DNA from: Eucommia ulmoides
Taxonomy: Eukaryota > Streptophyta > Magnoliopsida > Garryales > Eucommiaceae
Assembly (NCBI GenBank): GCA_016647705.1
Contig: JAENRU010000488.1
Coordinates: forward strand, 127,501-191,500
Direction: 5' to 3'
Length of the DNA stretch: 64,000 bases
Under the pieces are notes generated by a model that made no database searches, had not been told where the DNA came from, and saw nothing but the letters and a program-made list of their open reading frames with translations. Position numbers and translations under genes: made by a program. Shown here piece by piece: positions 22,320 to 35,046 of the stretch. The first letter of the stretch is position 1. Each line of letters opens with the position of its first letter.

Positions 22320-23580
22320 AGGGTAAAGTAGAGAGGGTGCAATTAAAGAAAGGCAAAGAGGAAGCCATTGTGAATGGGTCATCATCATCAACAAGGTATC
22401 ATACTCATACATCATCACCATACATACATACATACTTGATGCAACCCCCACCCCCACCACACATGCATTCATTCATTCCCACACAAGAGAAATGATTAAA
22501 ACAAAAACTAAACTCCAAACAGGACATTACACCAACATTTTCAATCCATTCACTAGAAAGAGCAAGCAAAAAGGGTAGTTCAGTGCATGACTGCTCTCCA
22601 GTCATTGCAAGGTCTAGAGAGGGTCAGATATATGCAGTCTTACCTCTGTATATAGAGATATTGTTCTCTCTCTCCCCCTAAAAAAACACATCTTGAGGAG
22701 AGAGGAGTTGTACAAAATGGAGTTGCTTCTTCTTTCTTCTTGGTTCTACTTGCACAATGCTAAAATTTGTGAAGAGGAAGAGGCCATTGTGAATGAGGCA
22801 TTTGCTTATGAATGAGGCATCAACATGCATACACGTCCCCCACATTCATCCCCCACATCAGAAATGAGTAAGGAAAAAAACTCTCCAAACGGGGCACTAG
22901 ACTATTTTATTTTTTTTCATTCCACTCACTAGAAAAGGCAAAACCACCCACAATAGAAAACCATCTTATTCTTCTTCACTCACCCTCTCTCTTCTCCTAA
23001 AGGCACATCTTGAGGAGAGAGAAAGAGAGGGTTGTTACTTTATCTTTTTTGTTGGTTTTATTTATTTTTAGGGTAAGGTGTTCTGAAGACTAGTTTATGG
23101 GCATCTCAATTAATCATCTCTCCGAACAATTTTAAGGATGTACTATTTCACATCGACCTGATACATTTAAGATTAAATTCAAAATTTAATTCTCAAAATA
23201 CCAAAGAATTGAACCTTGGTTGACAAGCATAAGAATAACTCTCTTTGTCAACCGGACTAAGACTGAGCTTGATTTTACTCGTACGAAGCTAAAAGTTGTG
23301 AAGAGGAGGCCATATTTTGTGAATAAGACATCAACAATAAGCCACATAGATAGATACATACATAGATACATACCTGCCATCTCCCGCATCAGAAATGACC
23401 AAAAAAAAAAAAAACTACACCTCCAAACAGGGCACTAAACCAGCATTTTCATTCCCCTCACTAGAAAACGCAACACCCACAAAAGAAAACCATCTTATTC
23501 TTCTTCACTTACCCTCCCCCCCACCCCCCCACCCCCCCTTCCAAAAAACACATCTTGAGGTGGGTTGCTTTTCTTTCCCC
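22320..23580 (-). repeat. Three tandem diverged copies of the peroxidase 3' flank
   Basis: Blocks at about 22350-22710, 22770-23030 and 23295-23570 share an ordered series of motifs: 'gccattgtgaatgaggc', 'aactctccaaacggggcact', 'cattccactcactagaaa', 'accatcttattcttcttcac' and 'cacatcttgaggagaga'. The third copy directly abuts the peroxidase stop codon, so the unit is its 3' UTR/downstream region. Confidence 0.75.
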
Positions 23581-25179
23581 TTAGTTGTTCTTATTCACAA
23601 CATTACACTGCCTCCTGATCTCACCCTTTGATCCAGTGAGAGGGTTGTTCTCAGACAAAATGGTGATTGCCCTTGAAAATTCCTTAAAGAAATAGTCTTG
23701 GCTCTTTGCCATCTTCTTCACATAGGGCTTTGTCCTCTTGTCTGTGGCCAGCTGGTGGTCCACTATGAGCAGCCCCTTGTTATCCAATATGTTCCTGTAG
23801 TAGTTGTTGTCTAGCACCATGGGAGTGCCCCTATCATTTCTAACATATTGGACTGCTCTCGGGTCGGGTATCGCGTCGGGGCACTTCTTGAGCATGTGCT
23901 CTACGTGGTCCGGGTTGAGCTCCGGTGCCACCTCGGGGTATAGCCGGTGAACCAATTTCACGCAATGGGTCCTACCCACACTGTGAGCTCCTGTTAAACA
24001 ACGGCAGATTCAGAAATTTGGTTCAGTGAGGAGCTAATTTTTTATTTTTATTTTTTGGGGGGGTGATTTTAGAAGTTTATTTTAATTTTAGGGAGTTCTT
24101 GTAAAATTTTGTAAAAAAAAATTGAAAATATTGGTCACTGTTTTGGTTCCTTGATTCCAGTTCCCGTTCACAAAATATTTTGGAATTGATGCACAAAACA
24201 ACGTTTAGTAAACACGTTTCTATTCCAAAAATTTTGGAAATAATTTAAGAATATTTCCTGAATTACTTAAAAATCCGAAAAACAAAAAATGTTGATTCCT
24301 CTTTACCCCACGAAACAATTCTCAATATCATCCTCTCAGCCACGACCACCACAACCACCATACATTTAAAAGAAAAAAAAAAACTATTACAGCCAAATAT
24401 GCTTCTTGATTTTGTTCTCATAAATTAAAAGAAACAATTTCAGAATAATAGTCGTTACCAAATATGTTTCTATTTTAGGAATACTCCAGAACGGAAACAA
24501 AATTCCCATTTTGTCCAAATTTACCGAACATGTTTCTATTTCAGGAATACTCCAAAACGGAAACAAAATTCTCATTTTGTCCAAATTTGTTAGATAGAAA
24601 TAGAAAACTACGAACACTAGCAAACACCGCCTTAGTTTTTTAAAAATTGGAGTTGAAAAAAATATATACACAGCATATTGACACTCCAAAAATATCGCAC
24701 TCTACTTTTACTATTTCTTCCTCACATGAATAGTGTAACTAGAGTGCTTTAAAACGATCTTATCCGTTTATTTTTATCAAAATCAATCTCAACGGTTAAT
24801 ATAGGTGTATATATGTGTATGCATGCAGATGATGGTGATGGTCATGGTGATGTTGATGTGTACCTAGCAAGGCAACAAGTCCAGGGGTATCAACACCAAT
24901 GGCTTTAAACCTGTCAAGAACAACAGAAATGCTCTCATTGTGATCTGGGAGGTATTGTTCCAATATCTCTGCTCTGCTTTTCTTTCCATCTCTCCTTCCT
25001 GTTTTTAGAGGTATATATGGCCCTCCAAGCTGCATTAAAAATTAATTAAAAAAATCAAAAAAATTTATGCTACATTCAGTCATGTTTAGTTGGCATTCCT
25101 GTTTTTACTTAAAAAAAATGTTTTTTTGTTCCAAGTTTTTTTATAACAGAAACGGAGCACTAACCAAACACCACCACAA

Positions 25180-25213
<34 letters not shown>

Positions 25214-27012
25214 GACATTGTGTATGAAAATAAGGAGAAGAAGACAAGGCTTTGGGAACAGCCTTTGAGGGTTTTCAGGCATTAAATAGCATAAAAAGAA
25301 AAAAAACAGAGTACCGCTGGAGTTAATTAAAAGAGTAAAATTAAGGGGAAAAAACGGAGTAAATCAAGAATATATATATATATATATATTTACCCACGAT
25401 TTCTTTCTTTTTCCTTCCATGTTCTTTTCATAAGTTTTTTTCTCCCCTCATCCTATTTTTTTTTTTTTTTTTATCCATCCTCTTTTTTTCCACCCAAACA
25501 AACGATAGGACAACCCGGTGCTACAAAATTGATCCGGGGAAGAGTCGGACCGGTCTTTTGTGTACTATTAGTGTGAAATTAGTGCATATATACACTAAAA
25601 AAAGCTAGAAATTTAGAAAATAAAAAGAGTAAATCAAGAATGCATACATACATATATGTGTGTGTGTATATATGGGGGGGAAAAGTGAGAGGGGAAGGTT
25701 GAGAAGATCTTACAGAAACAATTCCATCTCTTGCAGATAAAACAAGGATGTCTGAACAAGAAACAACACCAGGGCACTCTCTCTCAACAGCCTCTTTGAT
25801 GGTCTCAATGTATCTGAAGTTCCTCAGACCAAAGCTCCTGTCTGTCTCCTTCTCCGACATCATCCTCCTTGTTGAATCCAGCAGCAGTGATGCATCACAT
25901 GACTGTACAAAGAAATCTAAGTTAAGGCCTGTTTGGCTTTACCCTTTTTTTCCATTTTTAAAAAAAAAAAAAAAAAAAATTTGTCTTGAAATGTAGAATT
26001 CTTTCTTGCATGAACAAGCAGAAACGATAACTAGTTAAACTGCTATGTTGTAAAACATAGTTGAATTCAACTAGGTATATTGGGGTTTTTTAGGGAATTT
26101 ATTAGATATTTTTATAATTTAAGGGGTTCAACATAAAATTTTAAGGGATTTTAGTTTGTTTTTTTTTTTCCTCTAAAATTATAGGGATAATGGTAAAAAA
26201 ATTCAAAAGTTGTGGGGGCAATATAGAGGCATAATAATATTAATTTTTAATTTATAAACATAAAAATATAATAAATAATAAAAATATGACCAATTAAATA
26301 TAAATGTAAAACTTTAAGAGTACACAAATATAATTTTAGATTTTTGCACTTTGCACCCCCGACTCTTAGGAAAAATCTCACTTTAGCTTTTATATTTTCA
26401 ATTTGAACACATTGAACTCTAAAATATCTAAATCGTGTCAAGTTAGTCCAAATCCCTTTCCGTTTTGGATACTTTCGGATTTAATGCATTTAAATTAAAA
26501 GTATAGAGACAAAGTAAAATTTCTCTCAAGGATGTAAAGTGCAAAAATCTCAAATTAGCCCATGTACTTTTAATTAGAACACATTAAACCGTCCAATTTA
26601 AGAGTGAAAGTGTAACATTTAGATGGAATTTATTTTTGAAAAAACTTTTATATTTAATCTTATCCCTACATATCAATCTCATCCCTTAATCCATAACCAA
26701 ATTTTAAAAAAAAAAAAAAATCATAATTTATTTCTTTTATATGTGTGTGTGTGTGTGTGGATATATGTATATGTATACCTCAACAGCACAGTCATGGAAG
26801 ATGTTCCTTAGCCAAGAGAAAGCAGTGTTCTTGTGGCGTTTGTAGAGAAGCTTGACTTGCTCTTTGATGATGTCTTCAGCTTGAGGACATGAATCCTTGT
26901 AGAAGTTCATTATCAGCCCTGCATCTTCTTCCTCATTCTCACCATTGGCAGGTGAAAAGGACAACACAGTACAGAAGATGAAGAAGAACAAGATTGCTTT
27001 TCTGGTATCCAT
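23581..27012 (-). CDS. PRX42: Class III peroxidase, PRX42-like (secreted)
   Basis: Secreted haem peroxidase of the cell wall/apoplast, oxidising phenolics with H2O2. Four exons on the minus strand: 27012-26779, 25902-25714, 25029-24864 and 23990-23581, all with GT-AG borders and matching phases (0, 0, 1). They give 332 residues, the usual class III length. Residues 1-24 are a signal peptide. Residues 65-78 hold the distal site, with Arg69 and His73 in the FHDC motif. SCDASLLLD follows. GAHSVGRTHC carries the proximal haem ligand His199. Cysteines at 42, 75, 80 and 206 plus later ones fit the conserved disulphides. The wording NFYKDSCPQAEDI, KNTAFSWLRNIFHDCA and NNYYRNILDNKGLL matches what I know of Arabidopsis PRX42 rather than PRX21; the symbol is by resemblance. 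Introns contain MITE remnants and CA/CT/AT runs. Both flanks are tandemly duplicated. Confidence 0.92.
24457..24592. repeat. About 66-bp tandem duplication within a MITE in the last peroxidase intron
   Basis: 'tgtttctattttaggaatac' to 'cattttgtccaaattt' occurs twice in a row with few changes. It belongs to a 'gtttggttagtgtt' family element whose right end (agcaaacaccgcc, followed by TTA) is at 24631. Confidence 0.8.
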
Positions 27013-27207
27013 CTCTCTCTAGCTTTCTCTCTCTATATCTATCTCTATATCTATATGAGGTAGTAGTGTTCTTAAATAAGGGAAAGAGGAGCTTAAAGTT
27101 AAGATTAATTTGCAACAAGTCCCAGAATTTTGGGTTTTTTTGGTTTTGACCCCTAAGGGTCTGTTTGGTTTCTAAAATTTTAGTTTTCCTCTCTCTCTCT
27201 CTAGCTT

Positions 27208-27238
<31 letters not shown>

Positions 27239-27253
27239 CTATCTATCTCAATA

Positions 27254-27285
<32 letters not shown>

Positions 27286-28180
27286 TAAGGGTGAATGAGC
27301 TTGCTTTGGATCACTTCTAGTTCTTAAATAATAGATTAAGGGGAGCTTAAAGTTTGTGAATAGAGAAAGAAGATGAATTGCAACAAGACCCTGAATTTTG
27401 GGTTTTTTGGGTTTTGGCCCCCAAGGGTCTGTTTGGTTTGTAATAATTAAAAAAGTTTTTTTGTGAAGGGTTCACAAAATTAAAATTTTAATCTATGCAG
27501 TCCACGAGTTACAGTAATTTTTTCAAAAGTCTAAAATTACTATAAAAAATCCAAAAGTCAGAGTAGACCATAAAATTTAGGAAAATTCTCCTAAAAATCT
27601 TATCTCATAAAAACACCACTTTATGGAGCTTTGTAACAGTGATTTTTTTTTACATATGAGATAGTCCTTAAAAATTATTTTTTGAAATCTTAGGATCTCT
27701 AAAATAGTCTCCCTAAAATTTACTATAATTTTTTATATGAAAAAATTACTAAACTGTATTGAATAAATTTATTTACTAAAATCTCTCTAAAAAATATATC
27801 TTTTTATAACAAATATCATTTTTAGAAATTATACTTAAGTCCTTTTATTTTCTAAATTTTTTCATTTTGCCCCCTCATAAAATTTTAGTTTTCCTTTTTC
27901 ATATCAATCCCCCTCTCTCATACACACACTAATGGTGAGTGAGCTTGCTTGGGATCACTCAAGCTTAGTTGTTAAATAATGGAAAGAAGATGTTGTATCT
28001 AATATTTGATGGACAATTAAATATTAATATTTTACGAACTAATATTTTTGCCACTATTCAATTCACTCTTTTTAAACTTGTAAATAAGGTCAAATTGCAA
28101 CAAGTCCCTGAATTTTGGGTTTTTCTTGTTTTGACCCCCTTAGGGTTTGTTTGGTTTGTAATCCAAAAAAAAAGTTTTTT
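27013..28180 (-). repeat. Three diverged copies of the peroxidase 5' flank
   Basis: Blocks at 27013-27175, 27185-27445 and about 27910-28165 share 'gagcttaaagtt', 'aattgcaacaagtccctga', 'attttgggtttttt', 'gacccctaagggtctgtt', CT tracts and a 'ttaaataa' box. The first is the proximal promoter/leader of the gene. Between copies two and three lies an AT-rich inverted pair (about 27460-27840). Confidence 0.7.
27072..27079 (-). promoter_or_regulatory. TATA-like box of the peroxidase
   Basis: TTATTTAA on the minus strand, about 60 nt before the ATG at 27012, followed by a CT/AT-rich leader. The same motif recurs in the upstream duplicated flanks. Confidence 0.45.
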
Positions 28181-28189
28181 TTTATTTTA

Positions 28190-30689
28190 ATTTGATACAA
28201 ATTTATATTTTTTCGGAATTGGTCGGCACGTGTTCATAGTTTTTAAAAGGGTAATTAATAAAACACTGGATATATTATGTATATAAGTATTGGTCCACTA
28301 GGTTAAACCTTAATCCCATCAGAAAAACTAAACCCTAATTTTACTAGATAGAAAAATCTTAGTCATTGTCTATATATAGACCATTTGTGTGCCCATGTAA
28401 CATTGTACATTTCACAAATATTAATACCAAATCTTCTCGTATTTTCTTTCGATATTTCGTCTCTCAATTATTTGAACCTGATATCAGAATCAAAGTTATG
28501 AAACCTTACTTTTCTTCTCTTATCGTCAAATCGTTTGTGTCAGTCGGGAGTTGCACTTCTCTTGTAGTCAAATCATTCATGTAAAGCGGTAGGTGCACTT
28601 AAAAGACGAGTATTAAATTTATGTCCTACATCGATCATTTGGGAGAACCCAGACCGCTATAAAAACAAAATAAGTTATTGCACTTGTCAATACATTGAGT
28701 AAAGCGTGGTCCAAGGAGTGAATAAAAATTAACTAATTTGATGGACGACATAGGTTATGTCTGGACAAGTAACTGTGCGATATACCAAATTTCTAATTAG
28801 TTGACGATATATAGTGACGTCCGAGAGAAAGGGAAATTAACTTTTAAATGAATATATTCAAATTTTTGTACATATTAATTTTAAAGTCTATAATTAATGC
28901 TTTTATTTCCTTCCAAATTCTACCTACCTAATTCAACGCATGAAGATTTTACTCTAGAGGTGGATCAAGTCAAAAGGATGACTGGCTTGCACACGTGATA
29001 TTGTTATTCAAAAAAATAAATAATAAAAAAAAAAATTGTTTTTTATTTTTATTTTTTATTTTTTTGAAATTTGGAATTTGGAATCTCAAGGCACACAATA
29101 CCTTCAGGTCTACTTAATCATTTTAATATTGATAACCATTAAATGCTCTCTTATTAATTTAAAATATTTTTGTTAAACTAAATTTATTTATTAAATAATT
29201 TAATTTTGAAATAAACTTTTCCCATCAAAATTGATTAAATTTTTTGAATTCTTCACCCCTTAAAACATATAAAAACATATATAAAAGATAAAAACAGTTA
29301 TAAAATGAGAGGAATTTTATGTTTTTAAAAAATTAAAATTTTATATAAAATAAATTTTCTTTTCTTAAAAAAAAAAAAGTTCATTTGAGCAGTCAATTTG
29401 TGTTTTAAAATTAAAGATCTGATATTCGTCAAACACATTTAAGTCTTTTTATCAATTTTATTAAAGTTTACAGAAAAATTAATTTTTTTTCACTTCAGTC
29501 CAAAGTTTAAAGAGTTAAAATGCATTTTCCCAAATTATAAAGGATTAAAATGCAATTATCCCTATATTTAATTCATGTTCTCCTTGAAATCCATCTAGTT
29601 ATAGTAGTGATTTTCAATTATTAGAGATCACCAAGAAATTTAGAGGGCAAATATGGAAACTTCCATTAATTATTAGATTGACAGGCCAAATAAAATAATT
29701 TGTAATTTGTGTCATCTCCTTTTGAGGCAAAAAAAGTAGAGAGTCAAATCACTTAAAACTGGGGTTGCTTTTATATAATTATTTTTTTAGAATAATTAAT
29801 TATTTAATCTTTACTCCCTATTTTTTTTTGTTCCAGTTGAATTTAACTCTTATATCTATATCTATACCTTATATATAAAACGCAAAAGACATGTTCTCAT
29901 ATTCAAATATTGTTCATTTTTCAATTTCTATTTATTTGGATGAATAAATTATCAAGATTTATTTAACCTTCATAATATTAACTCCCGACAATAATATTAT
30001 GACTTTTCATTTTTATTTTTTTTTAAAGATAATGTAATTTTAATAACATTTTAATATAAATTAATTGAATTCTTCATACTTAAATTAATTTTTTTCAATA
30101 TAATTAATTACCCAAATAGTTCAACGATTTTCTTCCAATTTAAAATAAATATCTATTTTTTTTTTAATAAATATGACATATTAAATTGACCAAAATAATT
30201 ATATTTTTTTTCTCTTTTGTTGTGATTTTTTATTGATAATTACTATTAAAATTTCTAATAATAATAACTATTAAACAACACAAAGTGAGAGTTATTATTT
30301 TGTTTAAAAGTTAGCCTCAAAAACAAAATTAAAAGAACCATAAATAAATAAATATATTTTCTATTCAAACACACATTAACAATTTTGAAAAATATATATC
30401 TCCTCTTATAATTTAATACTTAAATTTATGTTGTTTTTTTATTATTTTGAAATGTAGAAATAAATTAGAGTGATCGAAAATGACATTTTTTTAAATGTAT
30501 TAATTTTTTTATTTTTTAAAAATATTATTCAACAACACTAAATATTTCGTATATAATAGTTAAATATTAAATATCTATTAATATAAATTTAATTTATTTT
30601 TTCTAGTAAATAAATTTAATTATGATGTTAAATATAAATTTATTATGTATTGTTAGGTAGATTAATTTCAAGGGGCATGCACTATTTAG
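28190..30689. other. AT-rich gene desert with a possible LTR end
   Basis: No gene is supported. At about 28478, 'tgatatcagaatcaaag' resembles a tRNA-Met primer site, so 28230-28478 may be the end of an LTR. 28605-28680 ('cctacatcgatcatttggga') resembles the LTRs of the TRIM at 39160-39515. From 28830 to 30650 the sequence is mostly A/T. Confidence 0.35.
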
Positions 30690-31905
30690 TTCTAAAATAT
30701 AAAAGAAATTACCAAATACTTCCATCACTTTTTTTTTGCACCAATAAGTCCTTTTGTCTTTTTATGACCAAAATACCCCTCACATGGATGTTGAATGTAA
30801 CATCAAAATTATTAATTTTTTTTTATGCTATTTTTTTCTGACCAAAATACATTTCATGTGGATGTTGAATGTAACATTCGGTGTTGAATGTAACATCAAT
30901 TTTATTTTTTTTTAATGTTATTTTTTTCTGACCAAAATGCCCCTCATGTGGATGTTGAATGTAACATACCTGTGAGTGTTGAATGTAACATCAACTGTGT
31001 TTTTTTTTTTTTTTTTTAATGTTATTTTTTTTGGACCAAAATGCCCCTCGTGTGCATGTTGAACGTAACATTCAACACCTATGGATATTGAATATAACAT
31101 CAACTGTTTTTTTTTTTTTTTAATGTTATTTTTTTCTGATCAAAATGCCCCTAGTGTGGATGTTGAATGTAACATTCAACACCTGTAGATGTTGAATGTA
31201 ACATCAACTGTTTTTTTTTTTTTTAATGTTATTTTTTTCTAACCAAAATATCCCTCATGTAGATGTTGAATGCCCCTCATGTGGATGTTGAATGTAACAT
31301 CAGCTGTTTTTTTTTTTTTAATGTTATTTTTTTCTAACCAAAATACCCCTCATGTGGATGTTGAATGTAACATCTATTATTCTATTATTTTTGTATGCAG
31401 AGTAAAATACATATGATATTACATTGAACACCTGTAAATGTTGAATATAACATCAATTGTTCTTTTCATATTTTACATTACGTTTAGTAACGATTTTATC
31501 CTAAAATTAAGATTTTTTTTTTTTTTTTTGGAACATATAAAAGTGACAAAAAGTGATAAAGTTTGGGGTAAAGCTGTAATTTATGGCGGCGGCGACCGGC
31601 GATTGGCAGCGGCAACCGGCGGCAGCGACCGGCGAACAGCAGCGGCAAGCGGCTGACAGCGGTGATACACCAATTTGACTATCTTCTTTCTCAATGTGAA
31701 ACTCATGGGAGAGTATTTCGGTAAACTCAATTCTCACCATTTTTTAAAATGGGACTAATTGGTGTAAGGAAAAGTGTTGATGGGATTAATTGTTGCAAGA
31801 AAAACGTGTTGACATGACTAATCGGTGCAAAGAAAAATCGATGGGAGTAGGTGGTAAATAATTTCTTTTTTTGGGATTAATAGGTAATTTTTCCTTAATT
31901 CAATC
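30690..31905. repeat. Element with a GATGTTGAATGTAACATC array (family copy 2)
   Basis: Seven or so units of about 95-110 bp (30770-31400) each contain 'accaaaatgcccctcatgtg', then gatgttgaatgtaacatc, a T-run and 'aatgttatttttttctg'. The borders (gaaattaccaaatacttcc and ggattaataggtaattttt) are loosely inverted and match the borders of 1366-2390. A GC-rich patch with 'ggcggcgaccggcg' lies at 31583-31660. Confidence 0.65.
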
Positions 31906-32339
31906 TATTTAAAATTAAAGATAAAAAAACTCGAGAAAAAAACTGAGATAAAAATTATGAAATTTTTTTTAGAGGTTTTAAGATTTCAAAAATAATTTTT
32001 TAAGAATTATCTCATATGTAAAAAAATTACTGTTACAGAATTCCATAAAGTGGTGTTTTTATGGGATGAAATTTTTGGAAAAAAATTTCTAAAAATTATA
32101 GGTGAACTATAGGGCAATACATGATTTTTAATTAAAAAAAAATTAAATTTAAATTTATTTCCATTTTATTTATTTATTTGATGCTGTTTTTTTTTCAAAG
32201 GAAATGCAATTATAATTTATAATCAACTTTAATTATTGTGCCTTGCAAAGTGGTTTTGTCCATTTTAAGTTGAATTATTGGTTGTACTACTATTGTGACA
32301 AAGATTGAATCCTCTTTATTGGAAACTTAAATTACAAAA

Positions 32340-32830
32340 ATACCCCCAGCTTGAATATGAAGTCAAAGCTTGTACTAAAAGTAGAATTCAACTTTTATTC
32401 TCTAGGAGGAATCAAAATTTGAGTTTCGTTTTAGTGTGAATAAGATCTCGAGTTTTATGTGAAAAATTAGTTGAATTTAACTCTTTTTTCTCAGTTAAGT
32501 TGAATATGATTCCAATAATTTGACTAATGGTAGAATTCAACTTGTTTCCTCAGTTCTTTCTCAGTCAATGATTATAACTTAAGTTTTCATAAAAATTTAA
32601 ATGTGATTTTTGAGTTTTATCAACAATTGATAAAATATTAGTGGAATTCAACTCTTTTTTTTCCTCATCAGCTTGAATATAAAGCCAATTATTGGACTAA
32701 TACCAGAATTCAACTTTTTTTCTTAGTCAATGATCAAAATTCGAGTTTAGTTAAATTTTAATGACATCTTGAGTTTTATTAAAAATGGGATAAAATGTTA
32801 ATTGCATTCAATTTTATTTTTTTTTCTCAA
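32340..32830. repeat. Degenerate tandem repeat, about 150-175 bp, three units
   Basis: The ordered motifs 'agcttgaatat', 'agaattcaactttt', 'tcagtcaatgat' and 'gagttttat' recur with starts near 32347, 32492 and 32667. Confidence 0.6.
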
Positions 32831-32854
32831 TTAAAGCATACTAATTTTTTTCTC

Positions 32855-33215
32855 CGAGCTCTTACTCTCACGCCGGAAGAGACACACTAGGCGGGAAGTA
32901 ATGCTCAATCTCTAATTTAAAGTATATCAATTCTTTTCCCCGAGCTCTTATTCTCACGCCGAATGGGACACGTCGGGCCCATCTCAGCAAATCCTGTTTG
33001 CAAGTACAGCCCGGAAGGTTAGGCCGGACAATGCGTCTCAGTTTGGAGGTCAGGCTGGACAACGCCACCCCAACTCGGACGTGCTCAGAATCGAGGTCCT
33101 GAAGACTTTAGGAATCCAGCCCTTCTAAGGACCCGCTCCAAATCTCTATCAGCCCCTCCTGTAAGCCGATCAAACCATACCGTTAGTGAGGATCAATATC
33201 CGACACCGACAAAAA
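32855..33215. other. GC-richer island of unknown origin
   Basis: This stretch is clearly less AT-rich than its surroundings and contains a short internal duplication ('gagctcttactctcacgccg' at about 32858 and a near copy at about 32943). A minus-strand frame of 66 codons shows no domain I know. It may be a fragment of a transposon or an LTR. Confidence 0.3.
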
Positions 33216-34884
33216 AAAACATCATGATGTTTATGTAAAATTGCAAAAATACCCCTACCCCCACCACTTAAATATGGACACACATTAGTACATGTCACAT
33301 GTGATGTGACCCGTCCTTCATATTGAAGCCATTTGTTTTATAGTTTACTTTGTAGTGGATGGTGAGAAAAAGTCATCACTACAAATCAATTCATATTTTA
33401 ATTTCAAAAAAGTTTATATTTTTTTAATTTAACAACAAAAATATTGTAAATCAAATTAAAATATATGACAGGATAACGTGATCCCAACGGAAATATATTT
33501 AAAATAAAATACATAAGATTAATTAGAGAAAATAAAAAATAAATATCAACCGTTTAATTAAAAATATATATATTTTTTTGTCATTGAAAATATATAATTT
33601 CAATTAATTTTTGTGGAACCTATAACGTTTATAATATAGGTTAAATAATACAAGGTAATTAATTGATTAAATTTAATTTTTAAATTACATAAAATCAATT
33701 TTAATTATGATAATATTTTTTTTGTATTTTTTTTTTACAATAATTTCAACTGAGAATGACACAAACCCCCTTAATTTTTCAATCTTTTTATTAAAAATAT
33801 TTTTTTTTTTTAACTAATATCACGTAGTCTTGCAATTGACTTTTTTTTTTTAGTTCTGCCATTGCTTTATAAAGAAATAAAAGTAGAGAGAGAATTATAC
33901 TTTTTTCATTTTATTATTTTTGAATATTAAATTTTAATTAAAAATTATCCCTTATATATATATATATATATGAAATGTGCTTTAATTAAAAGTGAAAAGG
34001 GGTGATGTGTATGTTTTTAAAGTAAATGGGTTAAAATGAAATAAAATGAAAATATAAGGATTGAAAGGCAAAAAGTTGGAGTGACCACCGACACTCCTTC
34101 TTGTCCTCCCCAGGCCTCACTCAAGAGTTCAGGGTTTGGACGCCACGTGGGCCACCGACAATAATTGTTATCTCCACGTCATCATGCTAATATCTATATA
34201 ATAATAAATTATATATTAAGACCTTTTTTCAAAAAAAATATATATTTAATTTAAATAAATAAATGAGATTAGATAATTCTGTTACAAAATTTTACACCTG
34301 ATTAAATTAAATTATATTTTGTATTTTTTTAATTTTATTTTGATTATTTATTATTTTTTTATACCTATAAATTTAAAAATTAATTTAGCAACTTTAGGAA
34401 TGAGAAAACGCTAGGTCTAGCCAAATTTGGAACAAGATCTGGAGAGTGATCCCACTATTGCGCAATAGAGGCACAATTGTAGGGGCTCCGTGGTGGTTGT
34501 ATGATGTTCGACGGTGGAGCTCTGGTGGTGGCAGCACGATGGTGGTTAAGACGGGCGGTTTGTTGTGTCCTGTGGTGGTGTTGGTGATAGAAATTGTTGA
34601 GACTGGTTGAAAGAGACAGAAAGTGGCGGCAACCGTATAAAAGTTATTTGTATATATATTAATTCTAATGAATTTTCTATTACTAGGTTCCGTACAAGTT
34701 AAAGCAAAAAGTGACAATATATTGATTACTTGTACCTTTTAATTAAACTATATGCATTATGTTGAAGGTGAAATATCAATGATGTATGTAATAATGATAG
34801 AGTGCACGATGCAACCTTTTTATATGGTACAAAATTATATACATAGTAAGTTTGGACATTAGCATGAAAGAGGATGGTCAAAAT
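33216..34884. other. AT-rich gene-free DNA
   Basis: No gene is supported. A (TA)n run lies at 33954-33971. A minus-strand frame at 34394-34717 has no recognisable domain and is not called. Confidence 0.4.
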
Positions 34885-35046
34885 AGGTGTAGCTCAAGTG
34901 TTAAAACAGTTGACAGGCTCTACAAAGTCAAAAATTTGAGACTGTAAAAAAATACTTATTAAAAAGGACAGTCACACACCCCGAATGAATTAATCTTTCA
35001 ATCTGTGTAGATAGGAGGATACTCGTGAGTATACGAAAAAAAAAAC
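34885..35046 (+). mobile_element. tRNA-derived SINE-like element
   Basis: The head has an A-box-like 'gtgtagctcaagtg' at about 34891. The body ends with 'gatactcgtgagtatacg' followed by ten A residues, the expected 3' structure of a short retroposon. The B-box is decayed and no target duplication is obvious. Confidence 0.45.

Noticed and set aside
22268-22495. Possible small gene or exon (KNKGKVERVQLKKGKEEAIVNG)
   Set aside because: It has exon-like borders, but the block is part of the tandem peroxidase 3'-flank repeats and the frame is not kept in the other copies.
23220-23438. 72-codon plus-strand frame
   Set aside because: It lies in the repeat copy adjoining the peroxidase stop and ends in an A-run; no protein signal.
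30770-31400. Regular repeats that could suggest a CRISPR array
   Set aside because: Units and spacers are both repeated and degenerate, the DNA is clearly plant nuclear, and no cas genes are present. It is a tandem repeat.
34394-34717. 107-codon minus-strand frame
   Set aside because: No domain, no signal and no splice context; composition is low-complexity Thr/Asn/Ile.
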